Program-made: the position numbers and the translations under genes
Shown: positions 1 through 6,284 of the stretch, piece by piece
How the letters are laid out: every line of letters begins with the position of its first letter
How positions within the stretch are numbered: position 1 is the stretch's first letter
The notes under the pieces: generated by a model
Database searches by the model: none
Seen by the model: the letters and a program-made list of their open reading frames with translations, nothing else
Told to the model about the DNA's origin: nothing
Origin: an uncultured Chlorobiaceae bacterium
GTDB lineage: Bacteria > Bacteroidota > Chlorobiia > Chlorobiales > Chlorobiaceae
Direction of reading: 5' to 3'
Length of the DNA: 14,576 nt
Assembly: GCA_903874585.1 (NCBI GenBank)
Contig: CAIQSY010000031.1
Location: 1 to 14,576, forward strand

Positions 1-891
1 ATTATTGGCCGTGAGGGGCGCAATATCAAGGCATTTGAAAATGCTACGGGTGTTGATATTATTGTTGATGATACTCCGGAGGTTGTGATTCTTTCATGCT
101 TTGATCCGCTGCGTCGGGAGCTTGCAAAGCTGACGTTGCAGAAGTTGCTGGTTGATGGAATTATCCATCCAGTGGCTATTGAAAAAGCGTTTGCTGATGC
201 AAAAAAAGAGATTGACGATGTGATTATGAGTACGGGTGAAGAGGCGATTGCATCGCTTCAGGTTGGTGATATGCCGACAGAGATTATTCATCTTATCGGT
301 AAAATGAAGTTTTATACGGTCTATGGTCAGAATTTGCTGCAGCACAGCCGTGAGGTTGCCATGCTTGCCGGTTTGATGGCTGCAGAGTTGAAGCTCGATG
401 CCCGCATGGCGAAGCGTGCTGGTCTGCTGCACGATATTGGTTTGGTGCTGCCAGAGAGCGATGAGCCTCATGCACTTACTGGTATGAATTTGATGAAGCG
501 CTTTAATGAGTCGGGTGTGGTGTTGAATGCTATTGGTGCGCACCATGGAGAAATGGAGCGAGAGACGCCGATTGCCGACCTTGTTGATGCCGCTAACACC
601 ATTTCATTGTCGCGTCCGGGTGCTCGTGGTGCTGTGACTGCTGATGGTAATGTAAAGCGTCTCGAGAGCCTTGAAGAGATTGCCAAAGGTTTCCCTGGCG
701 TTCTGAAAACCTACGCATTGCAGGCTGGCAGAGAGATTCGTGTGATTGTTGAGGGCGATAATGTCAGCGATTCACAGGCCGATATGCTTGCTCACGATAT
801 TGCTCACAAAATTGAGTCTGAAGCGCAATATCCTGGCCAGATTAAAGTTTCTATTATCCGCGAAAAACGCTCTATTGCTTACGCTAAATAG
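1..891 (+). CDS. rny: Ribonuclease Y, C-terminal part (5' end outside window)
   Basis: The reading frame is open from base 1 and ends at TAG 889-891, giving 296 residues of a protein usually a little over 500 long. RNase Y is a membrane-anchored endoribonuclease that starts mRNA decay; the missing N-terminus would hold the anchor and coiled coil. The visible part begins inside the KH RNA-binding domain (IIGREGRN at residues 1-8, then ATGVDIIVDDTPE), followed by the HD hydrolase domain with metal-binding HD at residues 144-145 in LLHDIG and a downstream AHHGE. The C-terminal block (LQAGREIRVIVEG, then YPGQIKVSIIRE) is typical of the family. The GTG at base 85 is an internal valine in the KH domain, not a start. 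One oddity is HDIGL where most family members have HDIGK. Family identity is firm. Confidence 0.96.
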   Translation: MIGREGRNIKAFENATGVDIIVDDTPEVVILSCFDPLRRELAKLTLQKLLVDGIIHPVAIEKAFADAKKEIDDVIMSTGEEAIASLQVGDMPTEIIHLIGKMKFYTVYGQNLLQHSREVAMLAGLMAAELKLDARMAKRAGLLHDIGLVLPESDEPHALTGMNLMKRFNESGVVLNAIGAHHGEMERETPIADLVDAANTISLSRPGARGAVTADGNVKRLESLEEIAKGFPGVLKTYALQAGREIRVIVEGDNVSDSQADMLAHDIAHKIESEAQYPGQIKVSIIREKRSIAYAK

Positions 892-919
892 CGTTATCCA
901 CTTCTTTCGTTTACCTACT

Positions 920-946
920 CAAGGGAGAGTTTAAAACTCTCCCTTG
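920..946. terminator. Perfect hairpin between convergent rny and hisB
   Basis: Arms 920-932 and 934-946 are perfectly complementary over 13 bp around one central base. In RNA the middle pairs would open to form the loop. The dyad includes the hisB stop codon and its last codons (931-946) and lies about 30 bases after the rny stop. Its position between convergent genes suggests a bidirectional transcription end or mRNA 3'-end protection. Neither strand has a proper T-run after the stem, so it is not a classical intrinsic terminator. Confidence 0.5.
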
Positions 947-1533
947 GTTGACGGAATCTCATCCCCTTGTACCGTCATTGCTGCTCTCATTGCATAAGCG
1001 AATGCTTTAAAGAGCGCTTCAATTTTATGGTGTGTATTGTGCCCTTCAAGAATAGCGAGATGGATATTTGCTTTCAATGTTCCTGAGAGCGATAAGAAAA
1101 AGTGCTCCACCATTTCCGTTGAAAACCCCTGAATGACCGGACGTTTAAACTCTGCATTCACAACACAATAACTGCGTCCTCCCAGATCAAGCGCACAGCG
1201 CGCTAAGGCTTCATCCATTGGAATAATTGCCCATCCATAGCGCTGAATACCGCGTTTATCGCCGAGTGCGTCGGTTAAAGCGTTACCGATAACAATTGCA
1301 ATATCTTCAACGGTGTGGTGATCGTCAACATCAAGGTCGCCCTGGCATGTCAGCGCAATATCAATACCGGAGTGTTTGCTGAAATTGGTCAACATGTGGT
1401 CGAGAAACACTACACCGGAATTGATGGCGCTGTTCCCGTGTCCATCGAGCGTGAGAATGCAGGTAATATCGGTCTCTTTTGTGGTGCGAGTTACCGTAGC
1501 GGTACGTGGTGTGTTGCTGGCGTGTGATGGCAT
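931..1533 (-). CDS. hisB: Imidazoleglycerol-phosphate dehydratase
   Basis: HisB dehydrates imidazole-glycerol phosphate to imidazole-acetol phosphate in histidine biosynthesis; it is a cytoplasmic Mn-dependent enzyme. The 200-residue product is the usual size of the monofunctional bacterial form, with no phosphatase domain. The two repeated metal-binding signatures are clear: FLDHML (43-48) with DDHHTVED (70-77), and VEHFF (142-146) with GHNTHHKIEALFK (164-176). The end IPSTKGEF matches the family's PSTKG terminus. The start is ATG at 1531-1533. No good Shine-Dalgarno is seen, but the stop of the upstream DUF2905 gene lies only 7 bases before it, so translational coupling is likely. No other his gene lies in the window, so the pathway genes appear scattered, as in many bacteria outside enterobacteria. 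Confidence 0.97.
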   Translation of the reverse strand: MPSHASNTPRTATVTRTTKETDITCILTLDGHGNSAINSGVVFLDHMLTNFSKHSGIDIALTCQGDLDVDDHHTVEDIAIVIGNALTDALGDKRGIQRYGWAIIPMDEALARCALDLGGRSYCVVNAEFKRPVIQGFSTEMVEHFFLSLSGTLKANIHLAILEGHNTHHKIEALFKAFAYAMRAAMTVQGDEIPSTKGEF

Positions 1534-1540
1534 AACGTGC

Positions 1541-1783
1541 TTAACGCATAAATTTATTAAAGAGATACAGTAAAGTACTGAGTATGATGGAGAGTACGGT
1601 AGAACTGCCTATCGGGAAATAAAATTTGAAGTTCTCCCTCTCAATTTTAATATCAAGTGGCAGATGACCGAACCAGTTCAGCGCACTGTGTATGCCAGTT
1701 TTGTCGGCAGTCATGATGAGCAAGCCAACAAAAACCATACCCAGCCCGATAACAACAACGATTTTTCCAATATCTGGAAACAC
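1541..1783 (-). CDS. DUF2905 family small membrane protein
   Basis: This encodes an 80-residue protein with two predicted membrane segments, about 7-26 (KIVVVIGLGMVFVGLLIMTA) and 58-75 (PIGSSTVLSIILSTLLYLF). Between them is the conserved DUF2905 stretch LPLDIKIERENFKFYFPIGSS (41-61), with LPGDIRIER-NF-FYFP as the usual form. The function of the family is unknown. The start is GTG at 1781-1783, with an AAAGAG-like purine stretch just before it; I see no upstream ATG in frame. It lies 7 bases upstream of hisB on the same strand and is probably co-transcribed with it. The position next to hisB does not imply a role in histidine synthesis. Confidence 0.85.
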   Translation of the reverse strand: MFPDIGKIVVVIGLGMVFVGLLIMTADKTGIHSALNWFGHLPLDIKIERENFKFYFPIGSSTVLSIILSTLLYLFNKFMR

Positions 1784-1814
1784 TCTTTTTGGATATTTTT
1801 TAAATGTTTCTAAA

Positions 1815-1842
1815 TTGTTGCCTTCTTTTAGTTAAATATACT
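1815..1842 (+). promoter_or_regulatory. Possible secG promoter
   Basis: TTGTTG (1815-1820) and TATACT (1837-1842) are separated by 16 bases in the AT-rich divergent gap between DUF2905 and secG. The -10 box matches the consensus at 5 of 6 positions and the -35 box at 3 of 6. The predicted start near 1849 would give a leader of about 30 bases before the secG ATG. It is plausible by position but weak by sequence. Confidence 0.35.
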
Positions 1843-1878
1843 TAAAGATATTCGAGAATTTATTTAACACGGCAGGAA

Positions 1879-2229
1879 ATGCACCTTTTCATTGTAGTTA
1901 TCAGCTTGCTTGCATCGGTTCTGCTTATCGGTGTTATCTTGTTGCAAAGCCCCAAAAGCGGCAGTGGTCTTACCGGTGGCATTGCAAGTCTTGGGACGGT
2001 GCAGACGCTTGGTGTGAGAAGAACTGGTGATTTTTTAAGTAAGACAACCGGCGTTCTTGCTGGTATAATTATGTTACTGTGCTTTATTGCACAGTTCACA
2101 CTGCCAAATAAAGAGTCGGAGAGAGTGGCGCCAAAAAGTATTCTTCAGCAGAGTGTACCAGCACAGCCGGCAGCGCCATTAAAGCCTGCGCCTGTTGCTC
2201 CATCACTCCCAGCATTACCGGCAAAATAA
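1879..2229 (+). CDS. secG: Preprotein translocase subunit SecG
   Basis: SecG is the small accessory subunit of the SecYEG channel and helps SecA-driven protein export across the inner membrane. The 116-residue product has two membrane helices, about 3-22 and 56-74. Between them is the family signature LLQSPKSGSGLTGGIASLGTVQTLGVRRTGDFLSKTT (21-57). The C-terminal tail from about 93 is rich in Ala and Pro and is probably unstructured. ATG 1879 is the only reasonable start, because the first helix begins right after it. The purines AGGAA touch the ATG directly, closer than a normal Shine-Dalgarno, so initiation may depend on AT-rich context. The tRNA-Lys gene begins 16 bases after the stop and the two likely share a transcript. 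Confidence 0.93.
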   Translation: MHLFIVVISLLASVLLIGVILLQSPKSGSGLTGGIASLGTVQTLGVRRTGDFLSKTTGVLAGIIMLLCFIAQFTLPNKESERVAPKSILQQSVPAQPAAPLKPAPVAPSLPALPAK

Positions 2230-2245
2230 CGAAATTATAACTGCT

Positions 2246-2317
2246 GCACCCGTGGCTCAATGGTAGAGCAACTGACTCTTAATCAGTGGGTTGGAGGTTC
2301 GACTCCTCCCGGGTGCA
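2246..2317 (+). tRNA. tRNA-Lys (anticodon CTT)
   Basis: A full cloverleaf can be drawn. The acceptor stem is GCACCCG (2246-2252) with CGGGTGC (2310-2316), discriminator A at 2317. The D-stem is GCTC/GAGC with loop AATGGTA. The anticodon stem is ACTGA/TCAGT (2271-2275, 2283-2287) around loop CTCTTAA, so the anticodon is CTT and reads AAG. The T-stem is GGAGG/CCTCC with loop TTCGACT. The CCA end is not encoded; the gene is followed by CAC. It lies just downstream of secG and is followed by a strong terminator. Confidence 0.95.
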
Positions 2318-2321
2318 CAAC

Positions 2322-2362
2322 AAAAAAAGACCTGCAGGTTTATCGCTTGCAGGTCTTTTTTT
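2322..2362 (+). terminator. Rho-independent terminator after tRNA-Lys
   Basis: A perfect 15-bp inverted repeat (2322-2336 with 2348-2362) encloses an 11-base loop. The GC-rich core is GACCTGCA/TGCAGGTC, with seven A before and seven T after. It starts four bases beyond the tRNA and would end the secG-tRNA transcript. The flanking A and T runs let it work on either strand. It also separates the housekeeping block from the restriction operon. Confidence 0.92.
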
Positions 2363-2584
2363 ATTTAGCGTGTTATTGCGTATTTTAAGCGCATTGTTGT
2401 TCTCTGCCCTTCACGCTATTTTCTGGTGGATATGCTCCTCTATAAAAGACTACTTGTTCTTGGAAACATTCCTTTTCTCCCATACTCTATTAAATTAAAA
2501 TCTCTTGTCTATATTTGGCTTCACGCACATTGCTGTTATTCGTTGAATACCATTTACTTCGCCGTTTCCGCTAAACAATATCTC
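2363..2584 (+). other. Intergenic region upstream of hsdM
   Basis: These 222 bases between the tRNA terminator and the hsdM ATG hold no supported gene. They must contain the restriction operon promoter, but I find no convincing -35/-10 pair. Candidates such as TATAAA near 2440 lack a partner at proper spacing. The frame is open upstream of hsdM from 2426, but the peptide has no family resemblance and base composition is AT-rich, so I read it as non-coding. No controller-protein palindrome is evident. Confidence 0.5.
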
Positions 2585-4888
2585 ATGAACGAAGTCACAC
2601 ACAACAAAATTGTATCCTTCATTTGGGGTATCGCCGACGATGTGCTCCGTGACCTTTTTAAACGGGGTAAATATCCCGATGTTATTCTTCCCATGTGTGT
2701 TATTCGCCGCATGGACGCTGTGCTTGAGCCGACCAAACAAGCCGTGCTCAATACAAAAAAACTGCTCGACGATGCACAAATCACCGAGCAACGGGCAGCA
2801 CTTTGTGATGCGGCTGGGCAGGCATTCTACAATACATCCCAATTTACCCTTCGCGATCTCAAATCGTGTGGCAGCCAGCAGCATTTGCTTGCCGATTTCG
2901 ACGACTACCTCAACGGATACTCCGCCAACGTCCAGGACATTCTCGAAAACTTCAAGTTCCGCAATCAGCTCTCCACACTCTCCAAAGCTGATGCGCTCGG
3001 TACGCTTATCAACAAGTTCCTCGACCCTGAAATTGATCTCACCCCCGCAGGTATCGACAACCACGCAATGGGTACCGTCTTCGAAGAGCTTGTCCGCAAA
3101 TTCAACGAAGAGAACAACGAAGAGGCCGGTGAACACTGGACGCCGCGCGATGCCGTGCGCTTGATGGCCAACCTTGTTTTTTTGCCGATTGAGGATCAAC
3201 TCAAGTCAGGCACCTACCTGCTCTGCGACTATACTTGCGGTACCGGCGGTATGCTCACCGTTGCTGAAGAGACGGTTTTATCCATCGCCGCAAAGCATAA
3301 GCAGGATATACAATGCCTTCTTTACGGGCAGGAGATCAATCCCGAAACCTACGCCATCTGCAAGGCCGACATGCTGCTCAAAGGCGAGGGCGAAAACGCT
3401 GACCACATTGTCGGCGGAGCGGAATGGTCCACCCTCTCGCACGATGCCTTTCCCGCCCGTGTTTTCGATTTTATGCTCTCCAATCCCCCCTACGGCAAGA
3501 GCTGGAAAAAAGATCTCGAAACAATGGGCGGCAAAGAGGGTATGCGTGACCCTCGCTTCAGGGTGATGCACCAGGGCGAAGAGCTGTCACTTGTCACACG
3601 TTCCAGCGACGGGCAGTTGCTTTTTCTGGCCAATCTCGCCTCCAAAATGAACCAGTCATCATTGCTCGGTAGCCGTATTGCCGAAGTCCATAACGGCAGC
3701 TCGCTCTTTACGGGCGACGCCGGACAGGGCGAAAGCAACATCCGCCGCTGGCTCATCGAAAATGACTGGGTTGAAGCCATTGTTGCCCTCCCGCTCAACC
3801 TTTTTTACAACACAGGTATTGCCACCTACATATGGGTGCTCACCAATCGCAAACCTGCACATCGCCAAGGATATCTTCAACTTATCGACGCTACCCAATG
3901 GTTCAAGCCGCTCCGCAAAAACCTCGGCAAAAAGAACTGTGAACTCTCTCAGGAAGATATTGACCGAATCATCCACACTTTTCTTGATTTCAAAGAGACA
4001 CCCGAATCAAGAATTTTTCTCAATGAGGAGTTTGGCTACTGGAAAGTAACCGTTGAGCGTCCGCTCCGGCTCCACAGCCAGCTCTCCATCAAAGCCATAG
4101 AGAGCCTGCGCTTTGCCTCCGGTGATGAAGAGATTCGCACCTCGCTCTACGAAGAGTTTGGCGATGACCTCTTCACCAGTTTCAGCAAGATTGTGCCCGC
4201 GCTCGACAAGCGCCTTGCTGAGTGGGGCAGCGATGATGACGTGAGTGATGATGAAGAGAGTGGCAGCAAAAAAGGGCTTCCCGAAAAAAAGAAAAAAAAG
4301 CTGCTTGACCCGAAGACGTGGGAGCGTGACGGCAGGCTTGTTGAAAGCGCTTATGCCTTGCGTGCCATACTTGGTGAAAAGCTTTTTGAAGACCACAACA
4401 TTTTCCGTGGCAACGTTAATGAAGCGCTCAAACAGGCAGCTCTCAAGCTTCCCGCAGCCGATCTGAACAAAATTCTTAAATCGGTAAGCTGGCGCGTGGA
4501 AACCGCTCCGCCTGTTATAGCCAGAATGCACAAGCCCGGCAAGGAGGATGCTGAACCGCTTTACGGCCTCTACGAAGCAACGACCACCACAGGAAAGCCC
4601 GTGATTGTCGAATACGAGCCCGATCCTGACCTGCGCGACACCGAGCAGGTGCCTCTTCTCGAAGAAGGTGGCATTGATGCTTTCATCCGTCGGGAAGTGT
4701 TGCCCTACACCTCTGACGCATGGATAAAGGAGAGCGCCACAAAAATCGGTTACGAAGTCAGCTTCACCCGCCACTTCTACAAACCACAGCCATTGCGCAC
4801 GCTTGAAGAGATCACTGCCGACATTTTTGCCATTGAGCAGGAGGCCGAAGGGCTGCTCGACGGCCTGCTGAAGGGAGGTGCGCGATGA
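2585..4888 (+). CDS. hsdM: Type I restriction-modification methyltransferase subunit HsdM
   Basis: HsdM is the N6-adenine methyltransferase subunit; with HsdS (M2S) it methylates the recognition site and with HsdR it restricts unmodified DNA. The 767-residue product has an N-terminal HsdM_N helical domain (about 5-165, starting IVSFIWGIADDVLRDLFKRGKYPDVILPM). The catalytic domain follows, with SAM-binding motif I DYTCGTGGML (215-224) and catalytic motif IV NPPYG (300-304). It is much longer than classic HsdM of about 500-530 residues. After an acidic then lysine-rich linker (549-575) comes a C-terminal extension of about 190 residues. ATG 2585 is chosen because MNEVTHNKIVSFIWG matches family N-termini; the longer frame from 2426 adds 53 unrelated residues. 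No clear Shine-Dalgarno precedes it. The stop overlaps the next ATG (ATGA). Confidence 0.95.
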   Translation: MNEVTHNKIVSFIWGIADDVLRDLFKRGKYPDVILPMCVIRRMDAVLEPTKQAVLNTKKLLDDAQITEQRAALCDAAGQAFYNTSQFTLRDLKSCGSQQHLLADFDDYLNGYSANVQDILENFKFRNQLSTLSKADALGTLINKFLDPEIDLTPAGIDNHAMGTVFEELVRKFNEENNEEAGEHWTPRDAVRLMANLVFLPIEDQLKSGTYLLCDYTCGTGGMLTVAEETVLSIAAKHKQDIQCLLYGQEINPETYAICKADMLLKGEGENADHIVGGAEWSTLSHDAFPARVFDFMLSNPPYGKSWKKDLETMGGKEGMRDPRFRVMHQGEELSLVTRSSDGQLLFLANLASKMNQSSLLGSRIAEVHNGSSLFTGDAGQGESNIRRWLIENDWVEAIVALPLNLFYNTGIATYIWVLTNRKPAHRQGYLQLIDATQWFKPLRKNLGKKNCELSQEDIDRIIHTFLDFKETPESRIFLNEEFGYWKVTVERPLRLHSQLSIKAIESLRFASGDEEIRTSLYEEFGDDLFTSFSKIVPALDKRLAEWGSDDDVSDDEESGSKKGLPEKKKKKLLDPKTWERDGRLVESAYALRAILGEKLFEDHNIFRGNVNEALKQAALKLPAADLNKILKSVSWRVETAPPVIARMHKPGKEDAEPLYGLYEATTTTGKPVIVEYEPDPDLRDTEQVPLLEEGGIDAFIRREVLPYTSDAWIKESATKIGYEVSFTRHFYKPQPLRTLEEITADIFAIEQEAEGLLDGLLKGGAR
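4272..4308 (+). promoter_or_regulatory. Candidate -1 ribosomal frameshift site in hsdM
   Basis: The tract is A7-G-A8 (4284-4299). Read in the hsdM frame it contains two in-phase A_AAA_AAG heptamers, at 4285-4291 and 4294-4300. AAGGG at 4272-4276 lies 8 bases before the first heptamer, near the spacing of the stimulatory Shine-Dalgarno of E. coli dnaX. After the second heptamer the -1 frame reads GCT GCT TGA, stopping at 4306-4308. I see no convincing downstream stem-loop. A slip would give a product of about 574 residues with the complete methyltransferase core. The sequence facts are direct; function is inferred. Confidence 0.35.
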
Positions 4889-4986
4889 ATGATCTGCCAA
4901 AGCAGAGAGCAACTGTTCAGGAATTCTTAACAGTTCACCAGGAAAGGGCACCCGGCAGGTCAATCGAGCGAGAGTGCGCTGGTTAG
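4885..4986 (+). pseudogene. 33-codon ORF after hsdM, possible RhuM-family remnant
   Basis: ATG 4885 overlaps the hsdM stop as ATGA and has an excellent Shine-Dalgarno (GGGAGGT, 4873-4879), so a ribosome finishing hsdM should re-initiate here. The frame ends at TAG 4984-4986 after 33 residues. The segment ATVQEFLTVHQERAPGRSIER recalls, from memory, part of RhuM-family proteins (general form ATV-EFLTVQ-EG-R-V-R-IEHY). RhuM genes are often found inside type I restriction operons. The strong start signals combined with a very short product suggest that a longer gene was deleted here, with the fic gene now following. Alternatives are a real micropeptide or a coupling device. The RhuM assignment is an inference from a short match. 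Confidence 0.4.
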
Positions 4987-5096
4987 ACTGTTTGTTAATT
5001 AAATGGTGCCTTTCACAAGGCGATATTTGAAGTCTATATTAAAGGCTCTGTTTAGTATGCAGCATTTAGGAAACTATAATAAAGGAAGCGTTACAG

Positions 5097-6284
5097 ATGA
5101 GGACTCCTGAAAATCCCTCTGAAGGGTCAACTCGGGCAGGGCGCTATATCAGGCAGTTGAGCGGCTATCGTGCTTTCATGCCAGCACCATTACCGCCTGA
5201 CCCATCTATCCGGATTGCAGGCGAGTTGCAGGTTTTACTCTCTCAGGCAGATCGTGCCCTGGGGCGACTTGATGGTTCTATTCAGACACTTCCTCATCCG
5301 GATATGTTTGTATTCATGTATGTTCGAAAAGAGGCTGTACTTTCCAGCCAGATTGAAGGAACGCAAAGTTCGATACAGGATGTACTGGCGGCTGAAGCCC
5401 AAATATTCTCTCCCGATACGCCAAAGGATGTTAATGAAGTGGTGAACTATGTTCGGGCTATGAACCATGGAATCAAACGTCTTGCTGAATTACCAGTTTC
5501 AGTTCGTCTGATCAGGGAAATTCATGTTCAGTTGTTGCAGGGTGTACGTGGTTCGCATCTTACACCGGGTGAATTACGAACAAGTCAGAACTGGATTGGT
5601 CCGGGCGGATGTACACTCAATGAAGCTACATTTGTGCCGCCTCCACCGTATGAATTACCACAGAAAATGGCAGAACTGGAAAAATTTATTCATGCTGATG
5701 CGGGTTTGCCGCTACTCATCAAAATTGGGCTGGCTCATGCCCAGTTTGAGACAATCCATCCTTTTCTTGATGGAAATGGCCGTGTGGGGCGGTTACTGAT
5801 CACCTTCCTGCTCTGCGAACAAGGAGTGCTTCTGAAGCCGGTACTCTATCTCTCATATTTTTTCAAACAGAACCGACAGCAATATTATGAACAGTTACAG
5901 TCGGTACGAGATTCCGGAACATGGGAAGATTGGCTCATGTTTTTTTTGCGAGGAGTGATTGACGTAAGTAATCAGGCCACGACCACAGCAAGGAAGGTGC
6001 TTACTCTTCGGGAAGAGCATCGCCATACGATTACCGAAAAATTTGGTCGTGCAGCAGCTAATGGGCATCGAGTACTTGAACACCTTTACGAACACCCGAT
6101 TGTTTCGGTTGTCGAAGTCCAGGAATTGATTGGAACAACATACCCCGCAGCCAATGATCTGGTTGCTCGAATGGTTGATGCTGGTATCCTGTTTGAATTT
6201 ACTGGACAGATTCGAAATCGGAAATTCAATTATCAGAGCTACATCAACCTCTTCCGCGATAACGAGTTGGAGGGAGAGATATGA
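5097..6284 (+). CDS. Fic domain protein (class II, self-inhibited adenylyltransferase type)
   Basis: Fic enzymes usually transfer AMP from ATP to a hydroxyl side chain of a target protein. The 395-residue product has the complete active-site motif HPFLDGNGRVGR at 221-232 (HPFx[D/E]GNGRxxR, catalytic His221). It also has an N-terminal inhibitory motif, SSQIEG at 83-88 ((S/T)xxxE(G/N)), so it belongs to the class whose inhibitory helix lies before the Fic core. Residues 320-385 look like a winged-helix DNA-binding domain (HRVLEHLYEHPIVSVVEVQELIG, then LVARMVDAGIL). This architecture resembles the Shewanella SoFic type. ATG 5097 has AAAGGAAG 8 bases upstream. It follows the small ORF after 110 bases and overlaps hsdS by 4 bases, so it is translated with hsdS. 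No separate antitoxin gene is present, consistent with self-inhibition. The target is unknown. Confidence 0.93.
   Translation: MRTPENPSEGSTRAGRYIRQLSGYRAFMPAPLPPDPSIRIAGELQVLLSQADRALGRLDGSIQTLPHPDMFVFMYVRKEAVLSSQIEGTQSSIQDVLAAEAQIFSPDTPKDVNEVVNYVRAMNHGIKRLAELPVSVRLIREIHVQLLQGVRGSHLTPGELRTSQNWIGPGGCTLNEATFVPPPPYELPQKMAELEKFIHADAGLPLLIKIGLAHAQFETIHPFLDGNGRVGRLLITFLLCEQGVLLKPVLYLSYFFKQNRQQYYEQLQSVRDSGTWEDWLMFFLRGVIDVSNQATTTARKVLTLREEHRHTITEKFGRAAANGHRVLEHLYEHPIVSVVEVQELIGTTYPAANDLVARMVDAGILFEFTGQIRNRKFNYQSYINLFRDNELEGEI

Noticed and set aside
85..87. GTG as the rny start codon
   Set aside because: The frame is open and conserved (KH domain) all the way to base 1, so this is an internal valine.
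2293..2317. tRNA-Lys 3' end as an attachment site with a copy beyond hsdR
   Set aside because: I looked for the T-arm and acceptor sequence after 10686 and found no copy, and there is no integrase gene in the window.
2426..2584. 53-residue N-terminal extension of HsdM
   Set aside because: The family N-terminus starts at MNEVTHNKIVSFIWG; the upstream residues look like translated intergenic DNA.
2495..3199. 234-codon minus-strand open frame opposite the 5' part of hsdM
   Set aside because: It is antisense to the conserved HsdM N-terminal domain and has no family resemblance or start signals.
4007..4963. 318-codon minus-strand open frame opposite the 3' part of hsdM
   Set aside because: It lies fully opposite a clear HsdM coding sequence, shows no recognisable domain, and reflects the codon bias of the sense strand.
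5008..5021. Small hairpin GCCTT-TCAC-AAGGC between the small ORF and fic
   Set aside because: Only a 5-bp stem and no T-run; too weak to call a terminator.
5075..5080. Perfect TATAAT before fic as a promoter
   Set aside because: No matching -35 box at 16-18 bases, and a start about 7 bases downstream would remove the fic Shine-Dalgarno. Chance in an AT-rich gap is likelier.
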